From NCBI GenBank assembly GCA_900545515.1, contig UQZA01000006.1, positions 43,597 through 107,596 of the forward strand: a stretch of DNA of 64,000 nt, given 5' to 3'. The notes beneath the pieces were generated by a model. That model had not been told where the DNA came from. It was given only the letters and a program-made list of their open reading frames with translations, and searched no databases. A program made the translations under genes and the position numbers. This DNA comes from an uncultured Eubacteriales bacterium (GTDB taxonomy: Bacteria; Bacillota; Clostridia; Oscillospirales; Oscillospiraceae). Below are positions 39,705 to 48,471 of this stretch, piece after piece (the first letter of the stretch is position 1; each line of letters opens with the position of its first letter).

Positions 39705-41213
39705 ATGGAACTATCCGCTATGGACCGGATCAATATGATCCTGCAGGACCCCGAAAAACACACAATGACCTTAGCCCAGATTGTCAGCGAGGAGGTCCGG
39801 GAGTTCAAGGCATCGGAGCAGTTTAAACTAATCCTTGAGGCGGAGCGGTACTACCGGAACCGGTCCTCTGTCCGGGGCAAGACTGTGGACGTGGCCAGCC
39901 GGTCGAACACGAAGATTGAGCGGCCCATCCTAAAGCGCCTGGTAGATCAGAAGGCAAATTATCTTCTGTCCAAACCTTGGACGGTAGACGCAAAGAATGG
40001 GGCGTACGGAGAGGCCCTGAACGATGTATTCGATCAGACCTTCCGGCGGAAGATCAAATCCCTGGGAAAGGGGGCTGTGAAATCCGGCATTGCATGGCTT
40101 CAGCCCTACTTTGATGAGAATGGCAAACTGGCGTTCATGCGCATTCCGTCAAGCGAAGTGGTGCCCCTGTGGAAGGATTCAGAACATACAAAGCTAGATG
40201 CATTCATCCGTTTCTATGATCAGACCGTCTATGTGGGAACCCGGAAACACACAATCACCCACGCCGAATTCTGGTGGCCGGGTGGCGTCCGATACTTTAA
40301 AATGGACGCCTTCGCCGGGTCTGGTGCTGGGGAGTTCCAAGTGGATAAAGATCACGGCAACGAGGCCAACGATTGGACGGAGCCCCATTTCACCGTTGGG
40401 GACAAGGCGTACAATTGGGATGAAGCCCCAATTGTTTGGTTGAAATACAACGAAGAAGAGCTTCCCCTGTGCTATTTTGTCAAGGATTTGATTGATGACA
40501 TCAATTGGCAAAATAGCGTTACTGCCGATGTCCTGCGGGATGTAGCCAAGTTTATCTATGTCCTGAAGAACTATGGCGGAGCGGACCTGGCCGAATTTCT
40601 CCGGGAACTGAAGGAGAATATGGCCATCAAGGTAGACGGCGATGGCGGCGTGGACAAGCTCCAGGCGGACTTGAATATCGACGCCGTCATGGCCTTCCTG
40701 GACAACGAGCGCCGGGATATCTACGACTATGCGGCGGCGGTGGACACCAAAGATCCAGATCTGGGCAATGCCAGCGGGACGGCCATCAACTTCCGGTACA
40801 TGGACCTGGATACTGACTGCGCATCCCTGGGGGACGAGCTGCAGGACACGTTCCGCCGGCTGAAGCTGTTCTTGGACGTCTACTTTCAGGCCACTGGCAA
40901 AGGAGATTTCACGGGAGATAGCTTTGATATTGTTTTCAACATGGACCTCCCGGTCAACGAGACAGATGTAATCAGCAACGTGCGGGCCAGCGATGGATTA
41001 ATCTCCCGGCGGACCAATCTCCAGAACCACCCTTGGGTCAAGGATGTGGACGAGGAGCTGGCGCAGCTCAAGGCCGAGAAGCAGGAAGAGATGGAGGCTT
41101 TCGGCGAAGGCCTATTTGATGATCCCTTGGGGGCAGCTGGCATGCTGCAGGAGCCGCAGGGCGGCCCTATGAATGCCGCCAGAAAGGCCGGTGGCCAGCG
41201 TGATGGGCAATAA
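39705..41213 (+). CDS. Portal protein (SPP1 gp6-like)
   Basis: Forms the dodecameric DNA gate at the capsid vertex. 502 residues: ERYYRNRSSVRGKTV near the start, ERPILKRLVDQKANYLLSKPW, then PIVWLKYNEEELPLCYFVKDLIDDIN and the wing/crown AVDTKDPDLGNASGTAINFRYMDLD. ATG 39705 follows GAGGTGAC; GTG 39696 is less likely. Overlaps the head-protein start by 11 bases. Confidence 0.92.
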   Translation: MELSAMDRINMILQDPEKHTMTLAQIVSEEVREFKASEQFKLILEAERYYRNRSSVRGKTVDVASRSNTKIERPILKRLVDQKANYLLSKPWTVDAKNGAYGEALNDVFDQTFRRKIKSLGKGAVKSGIAWLQPYFDENGKLAFMRIPSSEVVPLWKDSEHTKLDAFIRFYDQTVYVGTRKHTITHAEFWWPGGVRYFKMDAFAGSGAGEFQVDKDHGNEANDWTEPHFTVGDKAYNWDEAPIVWLKYNEEELPLCYFVKDLIDDINWQNSVTADVLRDVAKFIYVLKNYGGADLAEFLRELKENMAIKVDGDGGVDKLQADLNIDAVMAFLDNERRDIYDYAAAVDTKDPDLGNASGTAINFRYMDLDTDCASLGDELQDTFRRLKLFLDVYFQATGKGDFTGDSFDIVFNMDLPVNETDVISNVRASDGLISRRTNLQNHPWVKDVDEELAQLKAEKQEEMEAFGEGLFDDPLGAAGMLQEPQGGPMNAARKAGGQRDGQ

Positions 41214-42771
41214 GGAATACTGGACAGAGAGAGCCCTGGAAAGGGAAAACGAAGCGTATTTGCGCGGTGTGGACCTAACAGGCAAGATGTTCAGGGAATA
41301 TGAGATTGCGGCCAAGGAGATTCGGCTACAAATCAATGACTTTTACGCCAAATACGCCGGAAAATACGGGCTGACCTATGAGCAAGCCGTTAAGCTGTTA
41401 ACACAGGGCGAATACCGGGAGTGGAAAGCGGACCTGGCGGAGTACATGGCTAAAATTGCACAAGAACAGGACCCGCACATAAAAGCTATGCTGACAGCAC
41501 AGCTTGACGCCTTGTCCACAAACAGTCAGCTGTCCAGGCTGGAGGCGCTGCTAGGCCAGATCGACATGAAGCTAAACGAGCTGTTTGAGCAGGGCGTAGC
41601 GCAAATGAAGGCGGAGTTTGGGGAAGCCTTCCGAGAGGGGTATTACAAAAAGATCTATGATTTGCAGTCCAGGGCGGGATTCGTCAACGAAATTGCGAGA
41701 ATCAGCGAGGATATGGTAGAAAAAGTCTTAACCTACCCATGGTCCGGGGCTATGTTTTCGGATCGACTATGGCAAAACAAGCAGGCGTTGCTGTTCCATC
41801 TCCGGGAGACAATCACCCAGGGCGTCATGCAGGGGAAAAGCATCGCGGCCATGTCCAAGGAGCTGTCGGCCAAGATGGGGCAGTCCTACAAAGCGGCTGA
41901 ACGCCTGATCCGCACCGAAACTTCCCACTTCCACGGAGAGGCGGATAAAGCGGCCTACGAGGCAGCCGGCATAGAGGAATATGAATATGTCGCCACGCTG
42001 GACGCCAGGACCTGCGCAGTATGCGGAGCACTGGATGGCAAACATTTCAGAGTGGAAGATGCCCAAGCAGGCGTAAACTACCCGCCCATGCATCCAAATG
42101 ACCGATGTACCACCGTGGAATATGACCCCAATGACGCCATGGACTGGTACAACTCTGGCAAGCCCATGCCGAAAAACATGACCTATGAGGAGTGGTACCA
42201 ACTGCAGGTTGAAGAGCACGGCTCAGGCTACGTAGAAATGGAACGCAAAAAGGCCTATCATGCAACGGCTGACCGGAAGACCTGGGAAGAATACAAGGAG
42301 CTTCTTGGAAAGGACGCGCCTTCAAGCCCGGCAAAATTCCAGGACATCAAATACGGCGATCCAGATTTGTACCGGATGTATAAGCTGGACTACAAGCGCC
42401 GCAGCCGGTTGGCATCGGGCCCTTCCCTGAAACTTCCTGGGGCGGAAAATGCCTGCGCAGAACAGGATAAATTTTTAAAATATCTGTTTAACCCGGACAA
42501 TCCGAGAGGATATGCAAAGGGAGTTGCATTTGCGGACCGCCTTGGCTATAATAAAGACAACTGGAAAGGATTACAGGCCGAAATCCTGCGTAGGGCGGGT
42601 TTATACCCGATTAGGGCTGTGGGAAATCGCGGCTATGGTATGACTTACGAGCAAAAAATGGTCTTATACGGGAAAACGGGAAAACCGACCAATGTTGTGG
42701 TGTCCTGGATTGAAGAAGATGGGAGGCCGCGCATGGTGAGCGCCTATATTAAGGAGGCAACAGATGATTAA
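41203..42771 (+). CDS. MuF/SPP1 gp7-like head protein fused to a C-terminal DUF6883-like domain
   Basis: A 522-residue minor head protein. A helical N-terminal half is followed by the MuF domain at about 233-305 (ERLIRTETSHFHGEADKAAY, then VATLDARTCAVCGALDGK and PPMHPNDRC). After a linker, residues about 405-522 form a separate domain (LKLPGAENACAEQDKFLKYL, NPDNPRGYAKGVAFADRLGY, VVVSWIEEDGRPRMVSAYI). These match the DUF6883 pattern seen at the C-termini of polymorphic toxins. Its DNA (about 42430-42770) is AT-richer than the MuF part. Phage MuF proteins with exchangeable toxin tips are known. The next gene overlaps by 8 bases and would be the immunity gene. The toxic activity is inference. 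Confidence 0.85.
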   Translation: MGNKEYWTERALERENEAYLRGVDLTGKMFREYEIAAKEIRLQINDFYAKYAGKYGLTYEQAVKLLTQGEYREWKADLAEYMAKIAQEQDPHIKAMLTAQLDALSTNSQLSRLEALLGQIDMKLNELFEQGVAQMKAEFGEAFREGYYKKIYDLQSRAGFVNEIARISEDMVEKVLTYPWSGAMFSDRLWQNKQALLFHLRETITQGVMQGKSIAAMSKELSAKMGQSYKAAERLIRTETSHFHGEADKAAYEAAGIEEYEYVATLDARTCAVCGALDGKHFRVEDAQAGVNYPPMHPNDRCTTVEYDPNDAMDWYNSGKPMPKNMTYEEWYQLQVEEHGSGYVEMERKKAYHATADRKTWEEYKELLGKDAPSSPAKFQDIKYGDPDLYRMYKLDYKRRSRLASGPSLKLPGAENACAEQDKFLKYLFNPDNPRGYAKGVAFADRLGYNKDNWKGLQAEILRRAGLYPIRAVGNRGYGMTYEQKMVLYGKTGKPTNVVVSWIEEDGRPRMVSAYIKEATDD

Positions 42772-42919
42772 GCAATATGATACCGTCCGCCTCCGGGACG
42801 GGCGGGAAGGCACCGTCGTAGAGGTGCTTGGCGGCGGAGAACGATTCCTTGTGGATGTTGGCACATCGCCGCAGGACTGGGAAACCATTGATGTGCCCCG
42901 ATCCGAAATCATAAGTTGA
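42764..42919 (+). CDS. Small DUF4926-like protein, candidate immunity factor
   Basis: ATG 42764 to TGA 42919, 51 residues, overlapping the MuF-DUF6883 stop and preceded by AAGGAGG. The start MIKQYDTVRLRDGREGTVVE and later ERFLVDV fit the small SH3/KOW-like barrel of DUF4926 proteins, which I recall as frequent neighbours of DUF6883 genes. A terminator follows immediately, so it is expressed only with the fusion protein. Immunity is inferred from this pairing. Confidence 0.6.
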   Translation: MIKQYDTVRLRDGREGTVVEVLGGGERFLVDVGTSPQDWETIDVPRSEIIS

Positions 42920-42921
42920 TC

Positions 42922-42954
42922 AAAGCGTTCTTGCTTCGGCAGGGGCGCTTTTTT
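42922..42954 (+). terminator. Terminator after the toxin/immunity pair
   Basis: AAAGCG...GC TTCG GC...CGCTTT pairs through most of its length around a TTCG loop and ends in six T. An intrinsic terminator inside the late operon would reduce, but not abolish, downstream transcription. Confidence 0.75.
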
Positions 42955-43042
42955 CATGCAAATCTGCCGCACCCGTCCGGCGACCAGGCGGGACCGCAAA
43001 GCGTGTGGAAGCCACGATAAACACAGCGGAGAAAGGAAGGCT

Positions 43043-43633
43043 ATGATTACAGAATGCGTCAAAACAGCCCTGGGGGCCGAACTGGCCGGGCAGGTGGAAG
43101 CAGCCCTGAAGGGCAAAGGCAAGGATGGGAAAGACATGGATCTGGTTGTCGGGAACGATGGATCTTACGTCCCTGCCGACAAGTACAACGGCGCAAACAG
43201 CGGGAAGGCCAGCGCTGAAAATGCCTTGAAGAAGGCTGCTGAAGCCCTGAAGGCCATTGGCGGATCCGGAGATCCCACAAAGATCGCGGATGATGTCGCA
43301 GCAGCCAAGGCCACACTGGATAATCTCCAGGTAAGCCACCAGGCAGAGATTTCCAAAATTCAGAAAAACACTGCCCTCCGCATGGCCTTAGCGGATCAGG
43401 CGCATGACCCAAATGATATTATTTCCCTCTTGGACATGGACAAGGTAGAAGTGGACGCCTCCGGTGCGCTGAAGTCCGATCTGGAAGGTCTACTGAAGCC
43501 CTTCCGGGAATCCAAGCCCTACCTTTTTAAGAACAAAGAGGCGGCCAAGCCGGACATCAAGGGTGCAACGCCCGCCGATGCAACCCAGCGGCAGGACCCA
43601 GCGCCAAGGGTTGACGGCCCTGTCGTAATTTAA
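43043..43633 (+). CDS. Capsid scaffolding protein (GP20 family)
   Basis: A 196-residue helical, highly charged protein. KTALGAELAGQVEAALKGKG, the heptad-like KASAENALKKAAEALKAIGG and LDNLQVSHQAEISKIQKNTA match the phage minor structural GP20/scaffold family, always directly before the capsid gene. ATG 43043 follows GAAAGGAAGG. Between the terminator and this start (42955-43042) there is no other gene. Confidence 0.85.
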   Translation: MITECVKTALGAELAGQVEAALKGKGKDGKDMDLVVGNDGSYVPADKYNGANSGKASAENALKKAAEALKAIGGSGDPTKIADDVAAAKATLDNLQVSHQAEISKIQKNTALRMALADQAHDPNDIISLLDMDKVEVDASGALKSDLEGLLKPFRESKPYLFKNKEAAKPDIKGATPADATQRQDPAPRVDGPVVI

Positions 43634-43660
43634 AAAACAACGCAGAAAGGATGATTTTAC

Positions 43661-44554
43661 ATGGCAAGAACAAAAGCAATCAGCCTGATCCAGTCCGGAT
43701 CCACCAAGGTGGAACTGTCCGAGGTATCCGGATTGGTGATTCAGAATATCCAGAAGGACACCCTGTCCTCCGGCCTAAAATCCCAGTCCTACACCGGCAA
43801 CCCGGCCCACGGGTCGGTAGAATACCGGCGATTCAAAAACAGCGCCGCGCAAGACTACGGGACCGCCAGAGCTGCCGGCAAGGGCACCGCGCTGGCCATC
43901 CCCCCGACCACTGTAAACCTGAGCATCCACCGCGAAATCGTGGAAGAGGCTGCAAAGTTCGACCTGGACACCTTCGGCGTCGGGAACATCATGGCCCGGC
44001 GTGCTGACAACCATGTCGACACTGTGGCGGCAGAGTTGGATTCCGCCTTTTTCGCCAAGGCTGTGGAAGAAGGTGCGGCATTTACTACCAGCGCAACCGC
44101 CATCGAAGAGGTCGTGGAAGCGATGATCCAGAAGCTGGAGACCGTAAAGAACGACTACGTGCGGGGCGTGCCCAGACACCTGATTCGCCTGGTACTCTCC
44201 CCTGCATATTACGGGAAACTCCGGTCCTTCCTGGATAAGGGCGTCAACAACGCCAGCGTGGACACGGCGACGGAGGATTTTTCCATCTTCCACGGCGTCC
44301 GGGTCTACTCTTCTATCAACCTCCCCGTGTCCAGCCAGGCCAGCCAAACCGAAGGCAAGACCGACACGACCACAACCCACGCAATCATCATGGTCGAAGG
44401 CGCCGTGGCGCAGCCGGCTGTAATCTACCCCTACAGGGAGCCTGAGAAGATTCCCCTGTCCAACGATTATGGCGTGTCTATGTTCTTCGACTACGGGACC
44501 AAGGCGCTGACCCCTGATCTGATTTTCCACTTGACCGAAACTGTGACTGCGTAA
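43661..44554 (+). CDS. Major capsid protein
   Basis: 297 residues. The location after the scaffold and the blocks TVNLSIHREIVEEAAKFDLD, RHLIRLVLSPAYYGKLRSFL and FSIFHGVRVYSSINLP point to an HK97-fold capsid protein of the Firmicutes contractile-phage type. Strong binding site (AGAAAGGATG) before ATG 43661. Confidence 0.85.
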   Translation: MARTKAISLIQSGSTKVELSEVSGLVIQNIQKDTLSSGLKSQSYTGNPAHGSVEYRRFKNSAAQDYGTARAAGKGTALAIPPTTVNLSIHREIVEEAAKFDLDTFGVGNIMARRADNHVDTVAAELDSAFFAKAVEEGAAFTTSATAIEEVVEAMIQKLETVKNDYVRGVPRHLIRLVLSPAYYGKLRSFLDKGVNNASVDTATEDFSIFHGVRVYSSINLPVSSQASQTEGKTDTTTTHAIIMVEGAVAQPAVIYPYREPEKIPLSNDYGVSMFFDYGTKALTPDLIFHLTETVTA

Positions 44555-44567
44555 GGGTGGAATGGGC

Positions 44568-45017
44568 ATGATTGATCAGGCACTGTCCACCTTGTCCGGC
44601 CTGACAGATTTGGACCGCGCTGCTATCCTCCAAATCCTGATAGGCCAGGACGACCGCATTTCGAAAATCAAAGCACTCCTGGGCATCACAGGAGACAGCC
44701 AGGACCATATCATCCAATTCGTTGCTGAGACGGTGGAAAATATGGTCCTGTCGTATATCAATCAGGATGCCCTGCCGGCCAAGTTGGAAAGGGTCCTGGT
44801 TGTCATGTGTGTTAGCTATTACAAGTCCGCCGGTCTAGGGTCTACCCAGGCCGCCACCGGGCCGGTATCCTCTGTGCGGCGGGGGGATGTGCAAACAAGC
44901 TTTGCCACCCCCTCTGGCGCCTCCGGATCTGCGCAGACCTTTAATCTGGGCAGCCAAGCGGATGACTTTTTCGGGTGGCGTACTGCCCTGAACGGATACC
45001 GAAAGCTGAGGTGGTAG
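44568..45017 (+). CDS. Head-tail connector protein
   Basis: A 149-residue helical adaptor. IDQALSTLSGLTDLDRAAIL and VAETVENMVLSYINQDALPAKLERVLVVM are typical of gp6/gp15-like DNA-packaging adaptors. ATG 44568 is preferred since AAGGGTGG precedes it by about 7 bases. Confidence 0.75.
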   Translation: MIDQALSTLSGLTDLDRAAILQILIGQDDRISKIKALLGITGDSQDHIIQFVAETVENMVLSYINQDALPAKLERVLVVMCVSYYKSAGLGSTQAATGPVSSVRRGDVQTSFATPSGASGSAQTFNLGSQADDFFGWRTALNGYRKLRW

Positions 45018-45021
45018 CGGT

Positions 45022-45408
45022 ATGTTTGGGAATCCAAGCGCGGAGCGTATGGCAATCGAAATGACCTACGAAGACACCGCCTCAATCTATCGAACAGCCC
45101 CCCAGACCGGCGCAGACGGCATTACAAAAGTCGCTGCTTCCGCAGTATACCAAGGGATCATCTGTGGATTATCCCGCTCCAGCGGGGACGGAAGCGGCCA
45201 GACCAAGGCGCAGAACAACGTGGATTATGACGCCGCAATCTTCGCTGCCCCGGAGCTGCAGGTACTGCCTGGGGACAGCGTATCCCTGCGGCGGTTTGGC
45301 CGGGATAATCCGAGCAGCCAGCAAATCCTGCATTTCGCGGTGGTTGGTCGGCCGGCGGTATATGCCACGCACCAGGAAATCCGGGTGAAGGACGGTGATC
45401 TGGCGTGA
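45022..45408 (+). CDS. Head closure / head-tail joining protein
   Basis: A 128-residue beta-rich protein. YEDTASIYRTAPQTGADG, QTKAQNNVDYDAAIFAAPEL and GDSVSLRRFG resemble the gp16/stopper family. It lies in the canonical position between connector and tail terminator. Confidence 0.7.
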   Translation: MFGNPSAERMAIEMTYEDTASIYRTAPQTGADGITKVAASAVYQGIICGLSRSSGDGSGQTKAQNNVDYDAAIFAAPELQVLPGDSVSLRRFGRDNPSSQQILHFAVVGRPAVYATHQEIRVKDGDLA

Positions 45409-45842
45409 CGCTGGCCAACTTTCTTTCGGCTATTGCCCAGAAGCTCGCAGGGATTTGGCCGGGCCGCTTGGTATACACCGGAGAAATACCACAGGATGCT
45501 GATGGGCAATTCTTTGTCGGCATCATAGAATCCGGGCAGGAAAAGCGTCTGGACCGAAGAAGGACGCGAACGATACAGTTCGAGGTCCTTTATTTTCTGC
45601 GGTCCAAGGACGTCATGGCCTTCCAGGCCTGGGCCGAGGCAATGTACGATAACTTTGACGCCTTGATGGTACGAGAAGATGCAGAAAAGACACGGGTGGT
45701 CCATCTGACAGGCCAAAAAGCCCGGCCAGATGAAAACGCCCGTGTCTATCAATTCTTGTTTGACGCCAACTTCCACGCCGTCCTGGCGCCCGAAGATGGG
45801 CCGCCTATGGAAAATTTGGAGCAAAGCGAGGTTTATACATGA
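45405..45842 (+). CDS. Tail terminator / tail completion protein
   Basis: A 145-residue protein starting at GTG 45405 that overlaps the preceding stop. RTIQFEVLYFLRSKDVMAF and ARVYQFLFDANFHAVL fit the tail-completion family (DUF6838-like) which caps the tail tube. Overlaps the next gene by 4 bases. Confidence 0.65.
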   Translation: MTLANFLSAIAQKLAGIWPGRLVYTGEIPQDADGQFFVGIIESGQEKRLDRRRTRTIQFEVLYFLRSKDVMAFQAWAEAMYDNFDALMVREDAEKTRVVHLTGQKARPDENARVYQFLFDANFHAVLAPEDGPPMENLEQSEVYT

Positions 45843-46021
45843 TGCAAGAAAAGCAAGCAAATGGAGGCACTGCGCCAACTTTCACGAAAGAGCAGCTGAT
45901 GAACAGCAAAACGCTGGGGCTTCCCCGGGACGCTGTGGCGGCTGTGCTGCAGGACGGCGCAGTATACACAAAAGATCAGGCTTCCGGTCTGGTTCAGGAA
46001 TTTTTGAACAGGAGAGTGTAA
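45839..46021 (+). CDS. Small tail-module protein, unknown
   Basis: A 60-residue peptide (TKEQLMNSKTLGLPRDAVAA, DQASGLVQEFLNRRV). Such short genes precede the sheath gene in many PBSX-like phages. It ends 3 bases before the sheath start. Function unknown. Confidence 0.65.
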   Translation: MMQEKQANGGTAPTFTKEQLMNSKTLGLPRDAVAAVLQDGAVYTKDQASGLVQEFLNRRV

Positions 46022-46024
46022 ACT

Positions 46025-47359
46025 ATGCCTACTGGTGGAGGAATCTTTACCATACAAAATAAAATCCTCCCTGGCGCATACATCAACTTCGTTGCGCTGG
46101 GAAGCGTGCCCAAAGTGGGAGCGCGGGGCATTGCAGCGTTGCCCCTGGAGCTGGACTGGGGGCCCGAGAACCAGGCATTTGCCCTGGAAGCCGCAGAGTT
46201 CAATCAGGTGGCCATGAAAGTACTGGGGTATGATCCCATGGCCGCAGAGCTGCTTTTGATCAGAGAGGCCCTGAAGCGAGCCAAGACGCTGTTAGTCTAC
46301 CGGGTCAACTCTGGCGGTCAGAAGGCCAGTGTGTCTGTAGGCGGCATGACTGTCACAGCGACCTGGGGTGGGACCCGGGGCAACGACCTAAGCGTTGCCA
46401 TCCTGGCCAATGCGGACGATACCGCCAACGTGGACGTTGTGACGTATCTGGACGGCGCAGTTGTGGACACGCAGACAGTGGCCAAGTCTGCCGGAGCCGC
46501 AGACCTGAAGGCAAATGACTATATCTCCTTCGGAGCAGCCGCTACCCTGGCTGCAGCAGTCGAAACGGCGCTGACCGGCGGCACAAACGGGACGGTCAAT
46601 GGGGCAGCCCACGTGGCAGCGCTGGGGGCCTTCGAGGTGGAGACCTTCCAGGCGATTGGCTATCCTGGCACGGACGAAACCGTCAAGGCGCTGTATGCGG
46701 CCTATGTGAAGCGCCTGCGGGACGATGAAGGGAAGAAAATTTCCGGGGTCCTGCACCAGTGCAGCGGAAACCACATGGGTCTGATCAACGTGAAGAACGG
46801 CGTGGTGCTGGCGGATGGGACCACTGTCACCGGCGACAAGGCTGTGGCCTGGGTGACCGGCGCGACAGCCGGCGCAGAAATCAACGAGAGTTTGACCAAT
46901 ACCGCCTATGACGGCGCTGTGGACGTGGATATCAAATACACCCGCTCCCAGCTTGAGGCTGCGGTGCAGGCCGGAGAGTTTGTCTTTTACGGCGATTACG
47001 GTGCAGCGCGGGTCTTGATGGACATCAACAGCTTGACCGCCTTCGGGGCTGGCGTATCCGAAGATTGGGCGTCTAACCGGGTAGTTCGGGTGATGGATGG
47101 TTGGGCTAACGATGTAGCCCGGATCTTCGGCGCGTCCTACATTGGCCTAATGACCAACAGCGACACCGGACGGCAGCTTTTTAAGGCTGACTTGGTGTCC
47201 TTGGGCATGCAGTATCAGGCGTTGGACGCAATCAGCAACTTCCGGTCCGAGGATATCACTGTGCAACAAGGGACCGGGAAGCGCGATGTGTCCGTGGCCT
47301 GCGCCTTGCAGCCCAACGATAGCATGGAAAAGCTGTATATGACCGTAACGGTCAACTGA
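46025..47359 (+). CDS. Contractile tail sheath (XkdK-like)
   Basis: A 444-residue sheath subunit that contracts to drive the tube into the host. N-terminal GGGIFTIQNKILPGAYINFV and GARGIAALPLELDWGP; a middle beta insertion (ASVSVGGMTVTATWGGTRGND); C-terminal SDTGRQLFKADLVSLGMQYQ and the handshake end KLYMTVTVN. Marks the phage as a myovirus-type particle. Confidence 0.92.
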   Translation: MPTGGGIFTIQNKILPGAYINFVALGSVPKVGARGIAALPLELDWGPENQAFALEAAEFNQVAMKVLGYDPMAAELLLIREALKRAKTLLVYRVNSGGQKASVSVGGMTVTATWGGTRGNDLSVAILANADDTANVDVVTYLDGAVVDTQTVAKSAGAADLKANDYISFGAAATLAAAVETALTGGTNGTVNGAAHVAALGAFEVETFQAIGYPGTDETVKALYAAYVKRLRDDEGKKISGVLHQCSGNHMGLINVKNGVVLADGTTVTGDKAVAWVTGATAGAEINESLTNTAYDGAVDVDIKYTRSQLEAAVQAGEFVFYGDYGAARVLMDINSLTAFGAGVSEDWASNRVVRVMDGWANDVARIFGASYIGLMTNSDTGRQLFKADLVSLGMQYQALDAISNFRSEDITVQQGTGKRDVSVACALQPNDSMEKLYMTVTVN

Positions 47360-47376
47360 GGAAAGGGTGAACCGAG

Positions 47377-47835
47377 ATGAAGACTTTGAACGCACCGGAT
47401 ACCATTTCCGGTCGGGAAGGACGGGCCTACGCCAAAATTAACGGCAATAACGAGGAACTTTTCTTTGCGAAGTCCGTGGAAGCCTCCGTGGAAAAATCCA
47501 AGTCGGAGGTAAAGGCCATTGGGAAGCGAATGACCGGCCACAAGACTACAGGCGCAAACGGAACCGGGTCCATGACCTTGTACTACCTGACGCCACTGCT
47601 CCGCCAGATGCTGAAGGAGTGGAAGGACACCGGCGTGGACGTTTATTTCGACCTGGTAGTTGAAAACGATGATCCCGCATCTTCCGCCGGGAAGCAGTCG
47701 ATTTTGCTGATGGGCTGCAATTTGGATTCCGTTGTCCTGACCAAGCTGGACGGCGACAGCGACGACCCCTTGGAGGAGGACGCCGATTTCACCTTCGAGG
47801 ATTTTGACATCCTGGAAGCATTCAACAAAATCTAA
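47377..47835 (+). CDS. Tail tube protein (XkdM-like)
   Basis: A 152-residue tube subunit: TISGREGRAYAKINGNNEEL, MTGHKTTGANGTGSMTLYY and DADFTFEDFDILEAF are conserved in the PBSX XkdM family. Directly follows the sheath. Confidence 0.9.
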   Translation: MKTLNAPDTISGREGRAYAKINGNNEELFFAKSVEASVEKSKSEVKAIGKRMTGHKTTGANGTGSMTLYYLTPLLRQMLKEWKDTGVDVYFDLVVENDDPASSAGKQSILLMGCNLDSVVLTKLDGDSDDPLEEDADFTFEDFDILEAFNKI

Positions 47836-47853
47836 CAATGGAGGAACTTTGAC

Positions 47854-48258
47854 ATGGGTAAACTGCAAGATTTTCTGATGGAATCCGACATTCGTGCTGA
47901 GAGGGCTGAGATCCAGATTGCGCCTTTCCCGTTTCCCTTTGTGATCCAGTCGATCACCGAGGGTGAAAACAAGGCTATCCGGCGGAGTTGCCAAAAGACC
48001 GACGTCGACAAGCGCACCCGGCAAAGGCGGACGGAGACTGACACTGACCTGTACAACAGCCGCCTGGTTGCCGCCTGCTGCGTGGAACCCAACTTCAAGG
48101 ACGCCGCCCTGCAGGAGAAATACGGAGTTCGCGGCGCGGAAGACCTAATCAACCGCGTTCTGAACCCTGGACAGTACACGGATCTGCTCCTGGCTATCCA
48201 GGAGATCAACGGCTTTTCTGACGATATCAACGATCTGAGGGAAGAAGCAAAAAACTAA
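47854..48258 (+). CDS. Tail assembly chaperone, short form (XkdN-like)
   Basis: A 134-residue helical chaperone that coats the tape measure protein during tail assembly. ESDIRAERAEIQIAPFPFPF is typical, as is LQEKYGVRGAEDLINRVLNPGQY. The stop TAA 48256-48258 follows directly on a slippery heptamer, so a longer -1 frame form is expected. Confidence 0.9.
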   Translation: MGKLQDFLMESDIRAERAEIQIAPFPFPFVIQSITEGENKAIRRSCQKTDVDKRTRQRRTETDTDLYNSRLVAACCVEPNFKDAALQEKYGVRGAEDLINRVLNPGQYTDLLLAIQEINGFSDDINDLREEAKN

Positions 48259-48467
48259 TCACGGGGGGCGGGGATGATGCGCAGGCCGATGGTGAATCGG
48301 TCTACGCGCACTACGCCCTCCACCGGCTGAAAATTTTACCAGGAGTCCTTCTGGCACGCCCTCGGCGGGAGAGGGCCTTTATTTACGCTTCTATAGATCT
48401 CCAGATCAAGAAGGAAAAAGAGGAGGCAGCTAAGGCAAGGCGACCAAGGGGCAAGAAGGGCAGGTGA
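47854..48467 (+). CDS. Tail assembly chaperone, -1 frameshift long form
   Basis: The canonical slippery heptamer A-AAA-AAC at 48249-48255 lies in the correct phase (GCA AAA AAC TAA). After a -1 slip the frame continues for 70 codons to TGA 48465-48467. The extension reads SVYAHYALHRLKILPGVLLA, then ERAFIYASIDLQIKKEKEE, like the T part of gpG/gpGT pairs. G-rich sequence (ACGGGGGGCGGGG) right after the site may stall ribosomes. The ratio of forms is unknown. Confidence 0.85.
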
Positions 48468-48471
48468 TGGC

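Noticed and set aside
45839..46021. Second -1 frameshift site near the small gene before the sheath
   Set aside because: No slippery heptamer is present; the gene has its own start overlapping the previous stop by 4 bases.
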